Positions 43,784 through 53,185 of a stretch of 64,000 nucleotides of DNA are shown here, one piece after another. Both the position numbers and the translations under genes were made by a program. The stretch is taken from positions 1,178,001 through 1,242,000 of the forward strand of contig CAWJFT010000001.1 in assembly GCA_963842235.1 (NCBI GenBank). Reading direction: 5' to 3'. This stretch comes from JACDAN01 sp963842235. Its GTDB lineage: Bacteria > Actinomycetota > Thermoleophilia > Gaiellales > Gaiellaceae. How positions within the stretch are numbered: position 1 is the stretch's first letter; every line of letters starts with the position of its first letter. The notes beneath the pieces were generated by a model, which was given only the letters and a program-made list of their open reading frames with translations, was not told the origin of the DNA and did no database searches.

Positions 43784-45046
43784 CTACATCGAGCCGACGG
43801 CTGCGACGGGCTCGAGCCTCGCCGCGGACTTCGGCTTCGGCCTGAGCCCGAGCAGCGACTCGTCCAGGGCCCTGACCAGACCGTCCCGGTTTCCGTCCTC
43901 CAGAACCTCGACGAGGGCGCGTCGCACGAGATCGGCCGTCAGCGCCGCCGCATCGCCGACGCCGAGGAGGCGCAGCCGATCGAGCAGCTCGACGCGCTCG
44001 CGCGGGGTCTCACCGAGCAACGCCGCAGCACGAAGCGACGCGGCAAAGAGCCCGTCGCCGGCGCCGAGCACCGCATCGAGCGAGCCGCGCAACTGCTCGG
44101 ACGCAAACGGGTCGGATTGATAGAGCGAGAGCTCCCAGCGGTCGAGCGCCTCGCCGAGCTCCCGGTCGTCGTCGGCGAGTGCCAGCCGCTCACGCAGCCG
44201 GCGAGCGCGGCCGGCGGTCACCGAGTCGATCCGGACGGGCTCGCCGGGCGGCGGGGTGGCGGCGATCGGCAGAACCGGACGGATCCCGTAGGGACGCCAG
44301 TCGAGGCGCTCGAAGAGCACAGGGCCGGCCGCGATCGGCCCTGCGCTCGCGAGCCGGAGAGCTGTGATGGCATCCGCGAGCTCACCAGGAGCGTCGGGAA
44401 CCTCCGCGGCGCCCTCGGGCAGCGTCTGCTCGAGCTCGACGACGCACATCCGATCGGGCTCTCGCTCAAAGTGGTCGGGGAGCAAGCCCCGCGCCTGCGG
44501 CCAGTGCGCCGCGAGCTCGCCCGTCGCAACGTGGCGGATCCGGAGACCGGCGCCGAGGTCTTGCAGACTGCCGATCGACAGTCCGACGAGCGGCGCGACG
44601 GCCGCGTAGGACCGCTGCGACCCGAACAACGAGGTTTCCAGTCGCCCGTAGGCGCGCTCGAACGCCTCGTCGCTCCAGTCGAACCCGCCGCCGACCTCCG
44701 CGACCTCCTCGAGCAAAGGCACGAGCACGGTGCGAAGGAGCGCCTCTCGCGAGTCACGCCAGCCGCTCGAGCGCGGGCGCGAGACCAGCGCGCGCACCGC
44801 CGGCTGGCGTTCCAGCTCGGCGAGAGCCGCCTGCGCGTCGGCGAGCTCGGCGATGCGATCGGCGCGCTCCTCCAGAAACGGCCGAACCAGCGGACGGTAC
44901 TCATAGAGCGTCGGCCGTCCGGCGCCATGATGCTCCTCGAAAGCGAACGGGAGCTCGCCCCCGCAGTCGAGCTCGCGTCCCACGGCCGCGAAGGCGCCGA
45001 GGCAGAAGCAGCGCAGCGCCTGATGGAGGTGGGGCGCGCGGATCAC
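43784..45046 (-). CDS. Large soluble protein of unknown function
   Basis: 420 residues, no signal peptide or membrane segment. Mostly helical N-terminal part (PLVRPFLEERADRIAELADA), a middle alpha/beta part with Pro-rich loops (PIAATPPPGEPVRIDSVTAG), and a helical C-terminal part that may resemble HEPN-like bundles. The GTG overlaps the stop of the nei gene by 4 bases (GTGA), so it belongs to the pcm-nei operon and may act in damage response. I do not recognise the family. Confidence 0.65.
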   Translation of the reverse strand: MIRAPHLHQALRCFCLGAFAAVGRELDCGGELPFAFEEHHGAGRPTLYEYRPLVRPFLEERADRIAELADAQAALAELERQPAVRALVSRPRSSGWRDSREALLRTVLVPLLEEVAEVGGGFDWSDEAFERAYGRLETSLFGSQRSYAAVAPLVGLSIGSLQDLGAGLRIRHVATGELAAHWPQARGLLPDHFEREPDRMCVVELEQTLPEGAAEVPDAPGELADAITALRLASAGPIAAGPVLFERLDWRPYGIRPVLPIAATPPPGEPVRIDSVTAGRARRLRERLALADDDRELGEALDRWELSLYQSDPFASEQLRGSLDAVLGAGDGLFAASLRAAALLGETPRERVELLDRLRLLGVGDAAALTADLVRRALVEVLEDGNRDGLVRALDESLLGLRPKPKSAARLEPVAAVGSM

Positions 45047-45829
45047 CCCCTCCGGTTACGCGCCGCGGCGGCGACTCCTCTCTTCGGGTCAGGGCCGGGC
45101 TGGCAGGTGGGACACCAGTACGCCGTCCGGTTGTCGTCACCTTGGCCCCAGGACTCGATCAGCGTCCGGCACCGGGGACACGGACGGCCCGCGGCCCGAT
45201 AGATCGCGCGCCGCTCAGGGCCCGACTCCAGCGAGTGCCGCATCAGCCGCGCGGCCGCCTGGAGAGAAGAGCGCAGCTCCTCGTCGGTCAGGTCCCCCAG
45301 TGGACGCCACGGCGAGGTTCGTGTCTCCCAGAGGGCCTCCGTCTTCCAGACGTTGCCGATTCCAGCGACGAGGCGCTGGTCGAGGAGCGCATCCCCGACG
45401 GCGCGGGCCGGATCCTCTCGGCGGAGGTTCGTCACCATTCGGTCGAGATCGAGCGGACGCGCAAGGATGTCCGGGCCCAGTCGCCGCAGCGCCCGCTTGT
45501 TCAGCTCGAGCACGGGCCCGTTCCAGAGCACAGCCTCTCGCGCGCCTCCACGCAGGACGAGCCACGGCCGGCCTCGGACCGTCAGCCCCGCGCTCGCGAA
45601 CCGTCCAGCGGCCGCTCATCCGGAGATGGCTCCTGAGCACGAGGCCGCCTTCGAAGCTCAGGAAGAGGTTCTTGCCCACTGCCTCGACGCCCTCCAGGCG
45701 ACGGCCGTCCAGCTGCTCGGCAACTCCCGTCGCAGCCGCGCGCGGGTGCGGCGTCTCGACCTCGATCTTCTCACCGACGAGCGGCTGCAAGCGCCGTGCG
45801 GCACGGTAGATCGCGTCCCCTTCGGGCAC
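45043..45829 (-). CDS. nei: Endonuclease VIII-like DNA glycosylase (Fpg/Nei), frameshifted
   Basis: Removes oxidised bases and cuts the strand. The N-terminus PEGDAIYRAARRL carries the catalytic Pro and Glu, and FEGGLVLRSHLRMSGRW follows. At about 45590-45610 the frame breaks and continues one base over with RGRPWLVLRGG, the helix-two-turn-helix LVAGIGNVWKTEALW, and a C-terminal zinc finger with CPRC and CPTC. One extra base explains the shift; the restored protein has about 261 residues. GTG start. It lies 14 bases after pcm on the same strand. Confidence 0.85.
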
Positions 45830-45843
45830 GACTGGATTGTGCT

Positions 45844-46485
45844 TCAGCCCGAGAAGCCCTGACGGCCGACGAGCCGGACAAAATGGGCGCGTGTGACCGT
45901 CCGGCGTCGGACGAGCCCGTCGGGACGCCGTTCGAAGAGGACGACGTCCTCGCGTCCACCAGGCCCAATCGGCTGAACCAGACGGCCGCCCGGAGCGAGC
46001 TGGGCTGCCAGCGCGGGCGGAACCGACGTGAACGCTGCCGAGACGAGAATCGCGCCGAACGGGGCCTCCGCGGCCAGCCCTTCGGTGCCGTCGCCGACGA
46101 CGATCGTCGCGTTCGCAATGCCCTGCCGGAGCAGGTTCTGCCGGGCGGCATCCGCCAGATCCGGCCAGCGCTCGACGCTCCAAACCTCTCGCGCGAGGCA
46201 CGCCAGGAGCGCCGTCTGCCATCCGTACCCCGTGCCGACCTCGAGCACGCGCTCGTCGCCGGTGAGCTCGAGCGACTCGAGCATCTTGGCCACGAGCGAC
46301 GGCTGCGTCGTGACCTGGTCCTGGGGGAGCTCGAGCGGCACGTCCAGGTACGCGCGGTCGACGGCGCTCTCCGGCACGAAGCTGCGGCGTGGAACCGCCT
46401 GCACGGCGCCGAGCAACCGGGCGTCGCTGATGCCCTCACGGCGCAGCGCCGCCAGAAGATCGCGCTCGGTCGGGCCCGCGTTCAC
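45844..46485 (-). CDS. pcm: Protein-L-isoaspartate O-methyltransferase
   Basis: 213 residues. Methylates isoaspartyl residues of aged proteins so that they can return to Asp. The N-terminal segment VPRRSFVPESAVDRAYLD with TTQPSLVAKMLE is characteristic, and SAM motif I is LEVGTGYGWQTALLA. It is the first gene of the pcm-nei operon. The GTG lies only 17 bases from the divergent endonuclease V-like gene; a CAGGAT box 6 bases before the GTG is a weak -10 candidate. Confidence 0.9.
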   Translation of the reverse strand: MNAGPTERDLLAALRREGISDARLLGAVQAVPRRSFVPESAVDRAYLDVPLELPQDQVTTQPSLVAKMLESLELTGDERVLEVGTGYGWQTALLACLAREVWSVERWPDLADAARQNLLRQGIANATIVVGDGTEGLAAEAPFGAILVSAAFTSVPPALAAQLAPGGRLVQPIGPGGREDVVLFERRPDGLVRRRTVTRAHFVRLVGRQGFSG

Positions 46486-46490
46486 CCGAT

Positions 46491-46496
46491 TATCCT
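46491..46496 (+). promoter_or_regulatory. -10 hexamer of the endonuclease V-like gene
   Basis: TATCCT, 6 bases before GTG 46503, within the 17-base divergent gap to pcm. Confidence 0.5.
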
Positions 46497-46502
46497 GACC
46501 TC

Positions 46503-47168
46503 GTGGCGGCCTGGCCGTCCTCGGCCGACGAGCTGGTGGAAGCTCAGCGTGCGCTCGCCGAGGCGAATCCAGCACCTTTCCGGCCCGAGGCCGACACGGT
46601 CGTCGGCGGCTGCTTCGTCTGCTCCCTGCGCGGAAAGCGCGGCGCGGGCCGAACCGGCGATCCGCTCTGGGCCGCCGCCGCGACTCCCGACACGACGGCG
46701 GTCGCCGAGGGGAAGGCGGGCGCGCCGTACGAGGCCGGCCTGCTCGCCCTCCGTGAGGGGCCGGCGTTGGAGGCGGCGGTCCGCGCACTCGAGCGGCCGC
46801 CGGACGTCCTCCTCGTCGACGCCACCGGACGGGATCACCCTCGGCGAGCCGGCCTCGCCCTCCACCTCGGCGCCCAGCTCGACCTGCCGACCGTCGGCGT
46901 CACCCATCGCCCGCTGCTCGCCGATGGAACCTGGCCGCGCGACGAGCGCAGTGCGACGACGCCGCTCGTGCTCGAAGGCGCGGTCGTCGGACACTGGCTG
47001 CGGTCACGACCCGGAACGAGGCCGCTCGCCGTTCACGCCGCCTGGCGAACGGATCCGGAAACGGCGGTCGAGCTCGTCCTCGCGGCGGTTGCGGGACACC
47101 GGGCTCCCGAGCCGCTCCGCCGCGCGCGACGGGCTGCTCGCGAGGCCCGAGCAGCCGCGCAGTTCTAA
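46503..47168 (+). CDS. Endonuclease V homologue with substituted catalytic residues
   Basis: 221 residues with the EndoV fold: YEAGLLALREGP (Glu 85), LLVDATGRDHPRRAGLALHLG (Asp 106) and DLPTVGVTH. Yet the first catalytic Asp of the family (usually in GxDVS) is replaced in GGCFVCS (Phe 38), the active-site Lys is His 135, and the late His is Trp 161. Two Cys now sit at the former metal site. It is probably not a normal deoxyinosine or inosine nuclease; it may be a binding protein or have altered chemistry. GTG is set by TATCCT. Confidence 0.75.
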   Translation: MAAWPSSADELVEAQRALAEANPAPFRPEADTVVGGCFVCSLRGKRGAGRTGDPLWAAAATPDTTAVAEGKAGAPYEAGLLALREGPALEAAVRALERPPDVLLVDATGRDHPRRAGLALHLGAQLDLPTVGVTHRPLLADGTWPRDERSATTPLVLEGAVVGHWLRSRPGTRPLAVHAAWRTDPETAVELVLAAVAGHRAPEPLRRARRAAREARAAAQF

Positions 47169-47192
47169 GATCACGTCCGGGAAGGAGGCGAA

Positions 47193-47657
47193 ATGGCCGA
47201 GCAGGATGTCACGAGCGTCCTGGAGGAAGCGGGCATCGAGTACGAGCGGTTGCCGCATTCCCACACCGAGACGGCGGCCGCCGAGGCGGAGGCTCTCGGC
47301 CTCAACCCGGAGGAAGTGGCGAAGACCCTCGTTCTCTCCACTCCGGGAGGCCATGTGCGGGCCGTTCTGGCTGCATCGGATCGGATCGACTTGAGCAAGG
47401 TGCGCGAGCAGGTGGAGGGCGGGAAGCGCATTCACCTTGCGAGCGAGGAGGACCTGCAGCGCGACTACCCGGGCTTCGACCTCGGCGCTGTTCCGCCGTT
47501 CGGCGGCCCGGGCGATCGGGTCCTCGTCGACGCCAGGCTGGCGAAGCGGGAGACGGTCGTACTGGAGGCGGGATCGCACGAGCAGTCGGTTCGCATCCAG
47601 ACTGCGGACCTACTGAAGCTCACGCAAGCGGACGTCGTCGACCTCGCCCGGGACTAG
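47193..47657 (+). CDS. YbaK/EbsC-family aminoacyl-tRNA deacylase
   Basis: 154 residues, a single editing domain that clears mischarged tRNA (Cys- or Ala-tRNA-Pro in known cases). Family features are YERLPHSHTETAAAEAEALG, EEVAKTLVLSTPGGHVRAVL with the essential Lys, and the late VPPFGGPGDRVLVDARL segment. GGAAGGAGG precedes the ATG. The stop overlaps the start of the next membrane gene. Confidence 0.9.
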   Translation: MAEQDVTSVLEEAGIEYERLPHSHTETAAAEAEALGLNPEEVAKTLVLSTPGGHVRAVLAASDRIDLSKVREQVEGGKRIHLASEEDLQRDYPGFDLGAVPPFGGPGDRVLVDARLAKRETVVLEAGSHEQSVRIQTADLLKLTQADVVDLARD

Positions 47658-48085
47658 TGCACCCGGCAGCGGCGGGCGCAGTGGCGGCGACGGCCTGGGC
47701 GTTCCTGGAGCCCCTCGACAAGCGGCTCTTTCGCTCCGACTACTCGGACGTCGCAGTGTTGGGCAAGGCCGTGACGCGGGGACCGGCTTGGCCCGCCGTG
47801 GGGATCGGACTCCACGCGCTCAACGGCGCGCTCTTCGGCCTAGCGTTCGACGCGGCGCAGCGGCAGCTGCTGGTCGAGCCGCGGCGACTGGCCCTCGGGA
47901 TGGCGCTGGCCGAGCACGTCGCGCTCTACCCGCTCTCCTACTTCATCGACAGGTATCACCCCGCGCGCGGTGAGAAGGGCGTCCCGCCGCTCCTCACGAA
48001 CGCCCGCGCCTTCGGCCAGGCAACGGTCAGGCATGCCTTGTTCGGCGTCGTTCTAGGTCGACTGTCCCGGCCTGTCACGGCCTGA
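47657..48085 (+). CDS. Small membrane protein of unknown function
   Basis: 142 residues with about three hydrophobic segments (AGAVAATAWAFLEPL, PAVGIGLHALNGALFGLAF and LGMALAEHVALYPLSYFI). The GTG shares a base with the ybaK stop (TAGTG), so translation is coupled. Its end overlaps the convergent lhr gene by 11 bases. Not recognised. Confidence 0.65.
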   Translation: MHPAAAGAVAATAWAFLEPLDKRLFRSDYSDVAVLGKAVTRGPAWPAVGIGLHALNGALFGLAFDAAQRQLLVEPRRLALGMALAEHVALYPLSYFIDRYHPARGEKGVPPLLTNARAFGQATVRHALFGVVLGRLSRPVTA

Positions 48086-51000
48086 GAACTGCTCGCCTAG
48101 GCCCGGCGGTGAAACCTGCCTCGACGAGAAGCGGCATCGCGTCGCTCTCTATAACCGGCTCCCCGTCGAAGCGCTCGACCGCGAGCCGCTTGACGCCGCG
48201 CCGGCTCTTGACGTGCTCGACGAGCGCGGCCAGAGCAGGCTGGAGCCACTCCGGATCGGGATCCCGCAACGGGACGAGCGTCCGCCCGCCCCGCTCGACG
48301 AAGAGCGCCGGCTCGCCTCCGAGCAGGACGACATACGCGCCCGCGACCCGGGCTGCCCGCGCTCCCGCCCTCTTCGGCCACGGCAACGCGGCGCCGTAGG
48401 GCTGAGCGGGGTCGGCCGCCGCGAGGACGAGCGGCTCGAGCGGCTCGTCCTCCTTGGGCCGAAGCTCACGGATGCGCTCCACCGCCCCGCCGAGTGCGAA
48501 CTGCGCTCCGCCGAGCCCTTCCACGAAATACCCCCGCCGTGAGAGCCCGAGTGTCTCGAGCGCCTTCAGCTCCCCGTACACGGCGCTGTAGCCGCCGGTG
48601 ATCCCCTCGGCGCGCACTCCGTCACGCGTCACGATCCCCTGGCGTTCGAGCAGAAGCTCCGCAAGCGCCCTGCGATCGCGTTCGCCGGCGAACAGCCGGT
48701 CGGTCAGGGACCAGCGGCCCTGCGTGGCGGTGATCGCAGTCGCCCGGCGGCGCGAGAAGCGGCGCGGCCTGCGCTCCGGCCTCGGAACGCCGTAGCGCCG
48801 GCCTGCACGCAGCGGCGTCCAAGCGTCGTTCGTGACCTCGCCCGCCCAGACGAGCTCCCAGAGCGCGGGAAGCAGCTCGGCCGGGTCGATCCCCACCGCG
48901 TCCACGAGGTCGAACCAGAACTGGGCGCTTCGGCCGAGCGTCTCGCGAATGCGGTCGTGGATCTCTCCCTCCGGCCGTTCGGCGCCGTCGGGCTGGCCAA
49001 GGACGGCGGCGTCCTCGCGGAAGAAGACCGCAACCCGGTCGAGGCCGGCGCCGACCCAGACCAGCTCGCCGGAAGCGCACAGCTGGTCCAGCTGGGCCGG
49101 CACGTAGTTCGGCACGCGTCGCGGAAGCACCTCCGATTCCCACAGCGACACGGGCAACGGCAGTGCCTGGAGCGGCACGAGCGCCTCCCGAAGCGACGAC
49201 CGCCGGTCGATTCCGTGCCAGCCCGGAAGGAACCGGGCGAGGGCGACCTGCTCGACCGGCTCGACCTCCCGCCGCAGCGCAGCGAGCGAGGCGCGGCGGA
49301 TACGACGGAGGACGTCGGGATCGCACCACTCGCGCTCCGTCCCGCCAGGCCTGAGCTCGCCACGGACGAGCCGCTCTTCCCGCTCGAGCTCCTTCAGCAG
49401 CGGCTCCAAGTCCCGACCGAAGCGCTCGTTCGCATCCGCGGTCGTGAACGGGCCGCGCCCGCGCGCCCACCTGTGGACGAGTTGTTGCAGGCTCGACACG
49501 GGGTCCGACCCCGTCAGGAACGCATCGGGGAGTCCGCTCGGCGGCATCGCGCCGAGCGCGTCCCGATAGCGGCCCGCGTCCTCAGCGGCGATCAGGCGCT
49601 CCTCCCCGGCGATCCGGACACGCACGGCCCGCCGCTCGGCCTCGAGCACCGCCGCGAACGCCTCGTCGAACTCGCCGGTGCGCCGGTCTCCCCGGCGGAG
49701 CAGCAGATCGTGGAGCTCGTCCGGGTTCCGCGGCTCCCCCGTCAGGCTCTGCTCGACCTGATCGAGGGCGCCGGCGTCGAGCAGGTCTCGGAGCTCCTCC
49801 TGGCCGAGCAGCTCCCGCAGCAGGTCGCGGTCGAGTGACAGCGCCTGCGCCCGCCGCTCCGCAGGAGGCGTGTCGCCCTCGTACATGTACGTCGCGATGT
49901 AGTCGAAGAGCAGCGAGGCCGAATAGGGCGAGGCCGACGCCGACTCCACGTCGACGAGGTCGATCTCCCGGGTCTTCAGCCCCTGCAGGAGCCGCTTCAG
50001 GGCCGGCAGGTCGAAGACGTCCTGGAGGCACTCGCGGAAGGTCTCCAGCATGACTGGAAAGGACCCGTACTTCCGCGCCACCTGCAGCAGGCTCTGGGCC
50101 TTGAGGCGCTGCTGCCAGAGCGGCGTCCGCTCGCCGGGGCGCCGGCGCGGGATCAGCAGCGCGCGAGCGGCGTTCTCCCGGAACCGGGAACCAAAGAGCG
50201 CCGTCCCGGCGAGCTCGCCCATGATGAGGTCGTCGAGCTCCTCCGGGTCGAGCACGAGCTGCTCGGTCGGCGGCGGCGAGTCGGAATCCGGGAAGTGGAG
50301 CGCGATGCCGTCGTCCGACCAGAGCACCGAGGCGTCGACGCCGAGCGACTCCCGGAGCCGCGCAGACACAGCCAGACCCCAGGGCGCATGGACCCGCGCG
50401 CCGAACGGCGTCAGGACGCAGACACGCCAGTCGCCGATCTCGTCTCGGAACCGTTCGACGACGATCGTTCGATCCGATGGGACCGCCCCGGTCGCAGCTT
50501 CCTGCTCCCGGAGGAAGGTGAGCAGATTGCGCGCGGCCAGATCGTCGAGCGAGTAGTCGGCGCCGAGCCTCTCCTTCGCCTGTTCGTCCGACAGCGCTGC
50601 GAGCTCGCGCGTCGCCTTCCCGATCGACTCGCCCAGCTCGTACGGCCTCCCGGGGCCCTCGCCCTTCCAGAACGGGATCGCGCCGGGAACCCCCGGTGCA
50701 GGCGAGACGAGCACACGATCGCGCGTGATCTCCTCGATCCGCCAGGTCGAGGCCCCGAGCATGAACGTCTGGCCCGCGCGGGCCTCGTAGACCATCTCCT
50801 CGTCGAGCTCGCCGACGCGCCCGCCGCCGTCAACCAGATGGACGCCGAAGAGCCCACGGTCCGGGATCGTTCCGGCGTTGGTCACGGCCAGCCGGCCGGC
50901 CCCGCTGCGCCCGCGGATCGTGCCCGCCGTGCGGTCCCAGACGATCCGCGGGCGGAGCTCGGCGAACTCGTCGGAGGGATAGCGGCCGGCCAGCATGTCG

Positions 51001-52343
51001 AGCACGTTCTCGAGCTGGATGCGCGAGAGCTCGGCGAACGGGTACGCGCGCCGAACGAGCTCGTGCAGATCGTCGACGGAGATCTCTTCCTGCGACGCGA
51101 TTCCGACGATCTGCTGTGCGAGAACGTCGAGCGGGTTGCGCGGGATCTGGGTCTCCTCGATCGCGCCCTCCTTCATCTTCTTCACGACCACCGCCGACTC
51201 AAGGAGATCGGCGCGGAACTTGGGGAACACACGGCCGCGGGAGACCGAGGCCAGGTCGTGGCCGGCGCGACCCACCCGCTGGAGGCCCCGGGCGACCGAC
51301 TTCGGCGATTCGACCTGGATGACGAGATCGACAGCGCCCATGTCGATCCCCAGCTCGAGCGAGGACGTCGCGACGAGGCAGGGGATCTGCCCGAGCTTCA
51401 GGAGCTCCTCGACTTCGAGCCGCTGCTCGCGGGCCAGCGAACCGTGGTGCGCCCGCGCGATCTCCTTCTCCGCCAGCTCGTTGAGCCGGAGGGCCAGGCG
51501 CTCGGCGAGCCGGCGGTTGTTGACGAACACGATCGTCGAGCGATGCTGCTCGACGAGCTCGACGATCTTCGGATAGATCGAGGGCCAGATCGACTGGCTC
51601 GGCGCCTCGCTCCCCGTGCCGAGGATGTCGGTGATCTCCGCGTTTACACCGGGCTCTCGCATGTCCTCGAGCGGCACGACCACCTTGAGATCGAGCTCCT
51701 TCGAGCGGCCGGCGTCGACGAGCTCGATCGGACGGCCGCCGGAGACGAACTTCCCGATCTCCTCGAGCGGTCGCTGGGTCGCCGAGAGGCCGATGCGCTG
51801 GAAGGGCTCGCCGGTCAGACGCTCGAGGCGCTCGACGGTCAATGCCAGGTGAGCGCCGCGCTTCGTCCCCGCGACGGCGTGCACCTCGTCCAGGATGAGG
51901 GTGCGAACGCCCGTCAGCGTTTCGCGCGCGCGAGAGGTGAGCATCAGGAAGAGCGATTCCGGCGTCGTGATCAGCAGGTCGGGCGGGTTCCGGAGCATCG
52001 CGGCCCGCTCCTTCTGCGGCGTGTCGCCGGTCCGCACCGCGACGGTCACGTCGGCCTGCAGGCCTGCGAGCGGCCCGCGCAGGTTGCGTTCGATGTCGTA
52101 GTTCAGCGCCTTGAGCGGCGAGACGTACACGAGCCGCGTTCCTTCCCCCGCGTCCTCGAGCAACCGGTCGAGGCCGAGAAGGAAGGCGGCTAGGGTCTTC
52201 CCAGAGCCGGTCGGCGCCTGGATCAGCGTGTGTTTCCCCGAGGCAATCTTGGGCCATCCGAGCTCCTGCGCCGGCGTCGGGCCGTCGAACGTCTGCTCGA
52301 ACCAGCGGCGAGTCCGGGGGCTGAAGACCTCGGTTGCGGCCAT
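48075..52343 (-). CDS. lhr: Lhr-type ATP-dependent DNA helicase
   Basis: 1,422 residues, superfamily 2 helicase. Walker A is QAPTGSGKT (42-50), the DEVH box is at 152-155, and motif VI is QRVGRAGHD. After the two RecA domains come the winged-helix and Lhr core domains, then a long C-terminal region typical of full-length bacterial Lhr with the HTH_42/AlkZ-like fold. Lhr unwinds DNA-RNA hybrids and acts in DNA repair in mycobacteria. TACGCT lies 6 bases before the ATG. Confidence 0.95.
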   Translation of the reverse strand: MAATEVFSPRTRRWFEQTFDGPTPAQELGWPKIASGKHTLIQAPTGSGKTLAAFLLGLDRLLEDAGEGTRLVYVSPLKALNYDIERNLRGPLAGLQADVTVAVRTGDTPQKERAAMLRNPPDLLITTPESLFLMLTSRARETLTGVRTLILDEVHAVAGTKRGAHLALTVERLERLTGEPFQRIGLSATQRPLEEIGKFVSGGRPIELVDAGRSKELDLKVVVPLEDMREPGVNAEITDILGTGSEAPSQSIWPSIYPKIVELVEQHRSTIVFVNNRRLAERLALRLNELAEKEIARAHHGSLAREQRLEVEELLKLGQIPCLVATSSLELGIDMGAVDLVIQVESPKSVARGLQRVGRAGHDLASVSRGRVFPKFRADLLESAVVVKKMKEGAIEETQIPRNPLDVLAQQIVGIASQEEISVDDLHELVRRAYPFAELSRIQLENVLDMLAGRYPSDEFAELRPRIVWDRTAGTIRGRSGAGRLAVTNAGTIPDRGLFGVHLVDGGGRVGELDEEMVYEARAGQTFMLGASTWRIEEITRDRVLVSPAPGVPGAIPFWKGEGPGRPYELGESIGKATRELAALSDEQAKERLGADYSLDDLAARNLLTFLREQEAATGAVPSDRTIVVERFRDEIGDWRVCVLTPFGARVHAPWGLAVSARLRESLGVDASVLWSDDGIALHFPDSDSPPPTEQLVLDPEELDDLIMGELAGTALFGSRFRENAARALLIPRRRPGERTPLWQQRLKAQSLLQVARKYGSFPVMLETFRECLQDVFDLPALKRLLQGLKTREIDLVDVESASASPYSASLLFDYIATYMYEGDTPPAERRAQALSLDRDLLRELLGQEELRDLLDAGALDQVEQSLTGEPRNPDELHDLLLRRGDRRTGEFDEAFAAVLEAERRAVRVRIAGEERLIAAEDAGRYRDALGAMPPSGLPDAFLTGSDPVSSLQQLVHRWARGRGPFTTADANERFGRDLEPLLKELEREERLVRGELRPGGTEREWCDPDVLRRIRRASLAALRREVEPVEQVALARFLPGWHGIDRRSSLREALVPLQALPLPVSLWESEVLPRRVPNYVPAQLDQLCASGELVWVGAGLDRVAVFFREDAAVLGQPDGAERPEGEIHDRIRETLGRSAQFWFDLVDAVGIDPAELLPALWELVWAGEVTNDAWTPLRAGRRYGVPRPERRPRRFSRRRATAITATQGRWSLTDRLFAGERDRRALAELLLERQGIVTRDGVRAEGITGGYSAVYGELKALETLGLSRRGYFVEGLGGAQFALGGAVERIRELRPKEDEPLEPLVLAAADPAQPYGAALPWPKRAGARAARVAGAYVVLLGGEPALFVERGGRTLVPLRDPDPEWLQPALAALVEHVKSRRGVKRLAVERFDGEPVIESDAMPLLVEAGFTAGPRRAVLRP

Positions 52344-52349
52344 GAGGCC

Positions 52350-52355
52350 AGCGTA
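52350..52355 (-). promoter_or_regulatory. -10 hexamer of lhr
   Basis: TACGCT, 6 bases before the ATG at 52343; it is 22 bases from the divergent methyltransferase start. Confidence 0.5.
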
Positions 52356-52376
52356 CCCGGTGAGACAATCGTCGCC

Positions 52377-53171
52377 ATGGGCGCGAACGGCGACATGTTT
52401 TCGGGCTCCGCCGACGTCTACAACCGCTTCGTCGGACGCTACGGCCCGCGCCTCGCCCGAGCGTTCATCGACGCCGTCGGCGTTACGCCAGAGGCGCGCG
52501 TCCTCGACGTCGGCTGCGGCACCGGCGCACTCACCGAAGCGCTGGTCGAGCGCGTCGGCGGAACGAACGTATCGGCCGTGGATCCGTCGGAGCCGTTCGT
52601 CGAGGCCTGCCGGAGCAGGGCGCCCGAAGCAGACGTGCGAGTCGGCCGCGCCGAGGCGCTTCCTTTCGAAGACGGCACCTTCGACGCCGTCCTTTCCCAG
52701 CTCGTCGTCAACTTCCTCCCCGACGCGCCGCGGGGCATGGCCGAGATGCGCCGGGTGACGCGATCCGGCGGCACCCTCGCCGGCTGCGTCTGGGACTACA
52801 AGGGCGAGATGACGATGCTCCGTACCTTCTGGGACGCGGCGGCGGCCCTCGATCCGGACGGCGCCGGCCCGGTCGTCGAAGGCCGGATCATGCCGTTCGC
52901 CCAGCCGCAGGACCTGGAGAAGCTGTGGGTCGAGTCGGGCCTCGCCGACGTCCGCGTCAAGCCGCTCATGACCGAGGCCGCGTACGACGATTTCGACGAC
53001 CTGTGGGCGCCCTTCCCCACCGGCGTCGGCCCGGCGGGCCGGTATGCGGCTTCCCTCGACGCAGATGCCCAGGAGGCGCTACGCGAGGAGTTCTTTCGCC
53101 GCCTCGAAGCGCCTCAGGGCCCGTTCACACTCACGGCGCGGGCCTGGTGCGCCGTCGGGCGGGTCGACTAG
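52377..53171 (+). CDS. Class I SAM-dependent methyltransferase
   Basis: 264 residues. Motif I is VLDVGCGTGALTEAL (near residues 40-54), acidic motif II follows at NVSAVDPSE, and motif IV is FDAVLSQLVVNFLPD, as in the UbiE/Methyltransf_11 group. A small molecule is the likely substrate. GACAAT lies 7 bases before the ATG. It starts an apparent plus-strand run with the glyoxalase-fold and HIT-like genes. Confidence 0.9.
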   Translation: MGANGDMFSGSADVYNRFVGRYGPRLARAFIDAVGVTPEARVLDVGCGTGALTEALVERVGGTNVSAVDPSEPFVEACRSRAPEADVRVGRAEALPFEDGTFDAVLSQLVVNFLPDAPRGMAEMRRVTRSGGTLAGCVWDYKGEMTMLRTFWDAAAALDPDGAGPVVEGRIMPFAQPQDLEKLWVESGLADVRVKPLMTEAAYDDFDDLWAPFPTGVGPAGRYAASLDADAQEALREEFFRRLEAPQGPFTLTARAWCAVGRVD

Positions 53172-53185
53172 GCAAGATCGACCGG

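Noticed and set aside
50295..52193. Plus-strand open frame of more than 600 codons opposite lhr
   Set aside because: Its composition (Arg, Asp, Leu) is that of an antisense frame; Lhr motifs on the other strand are unambiguous.
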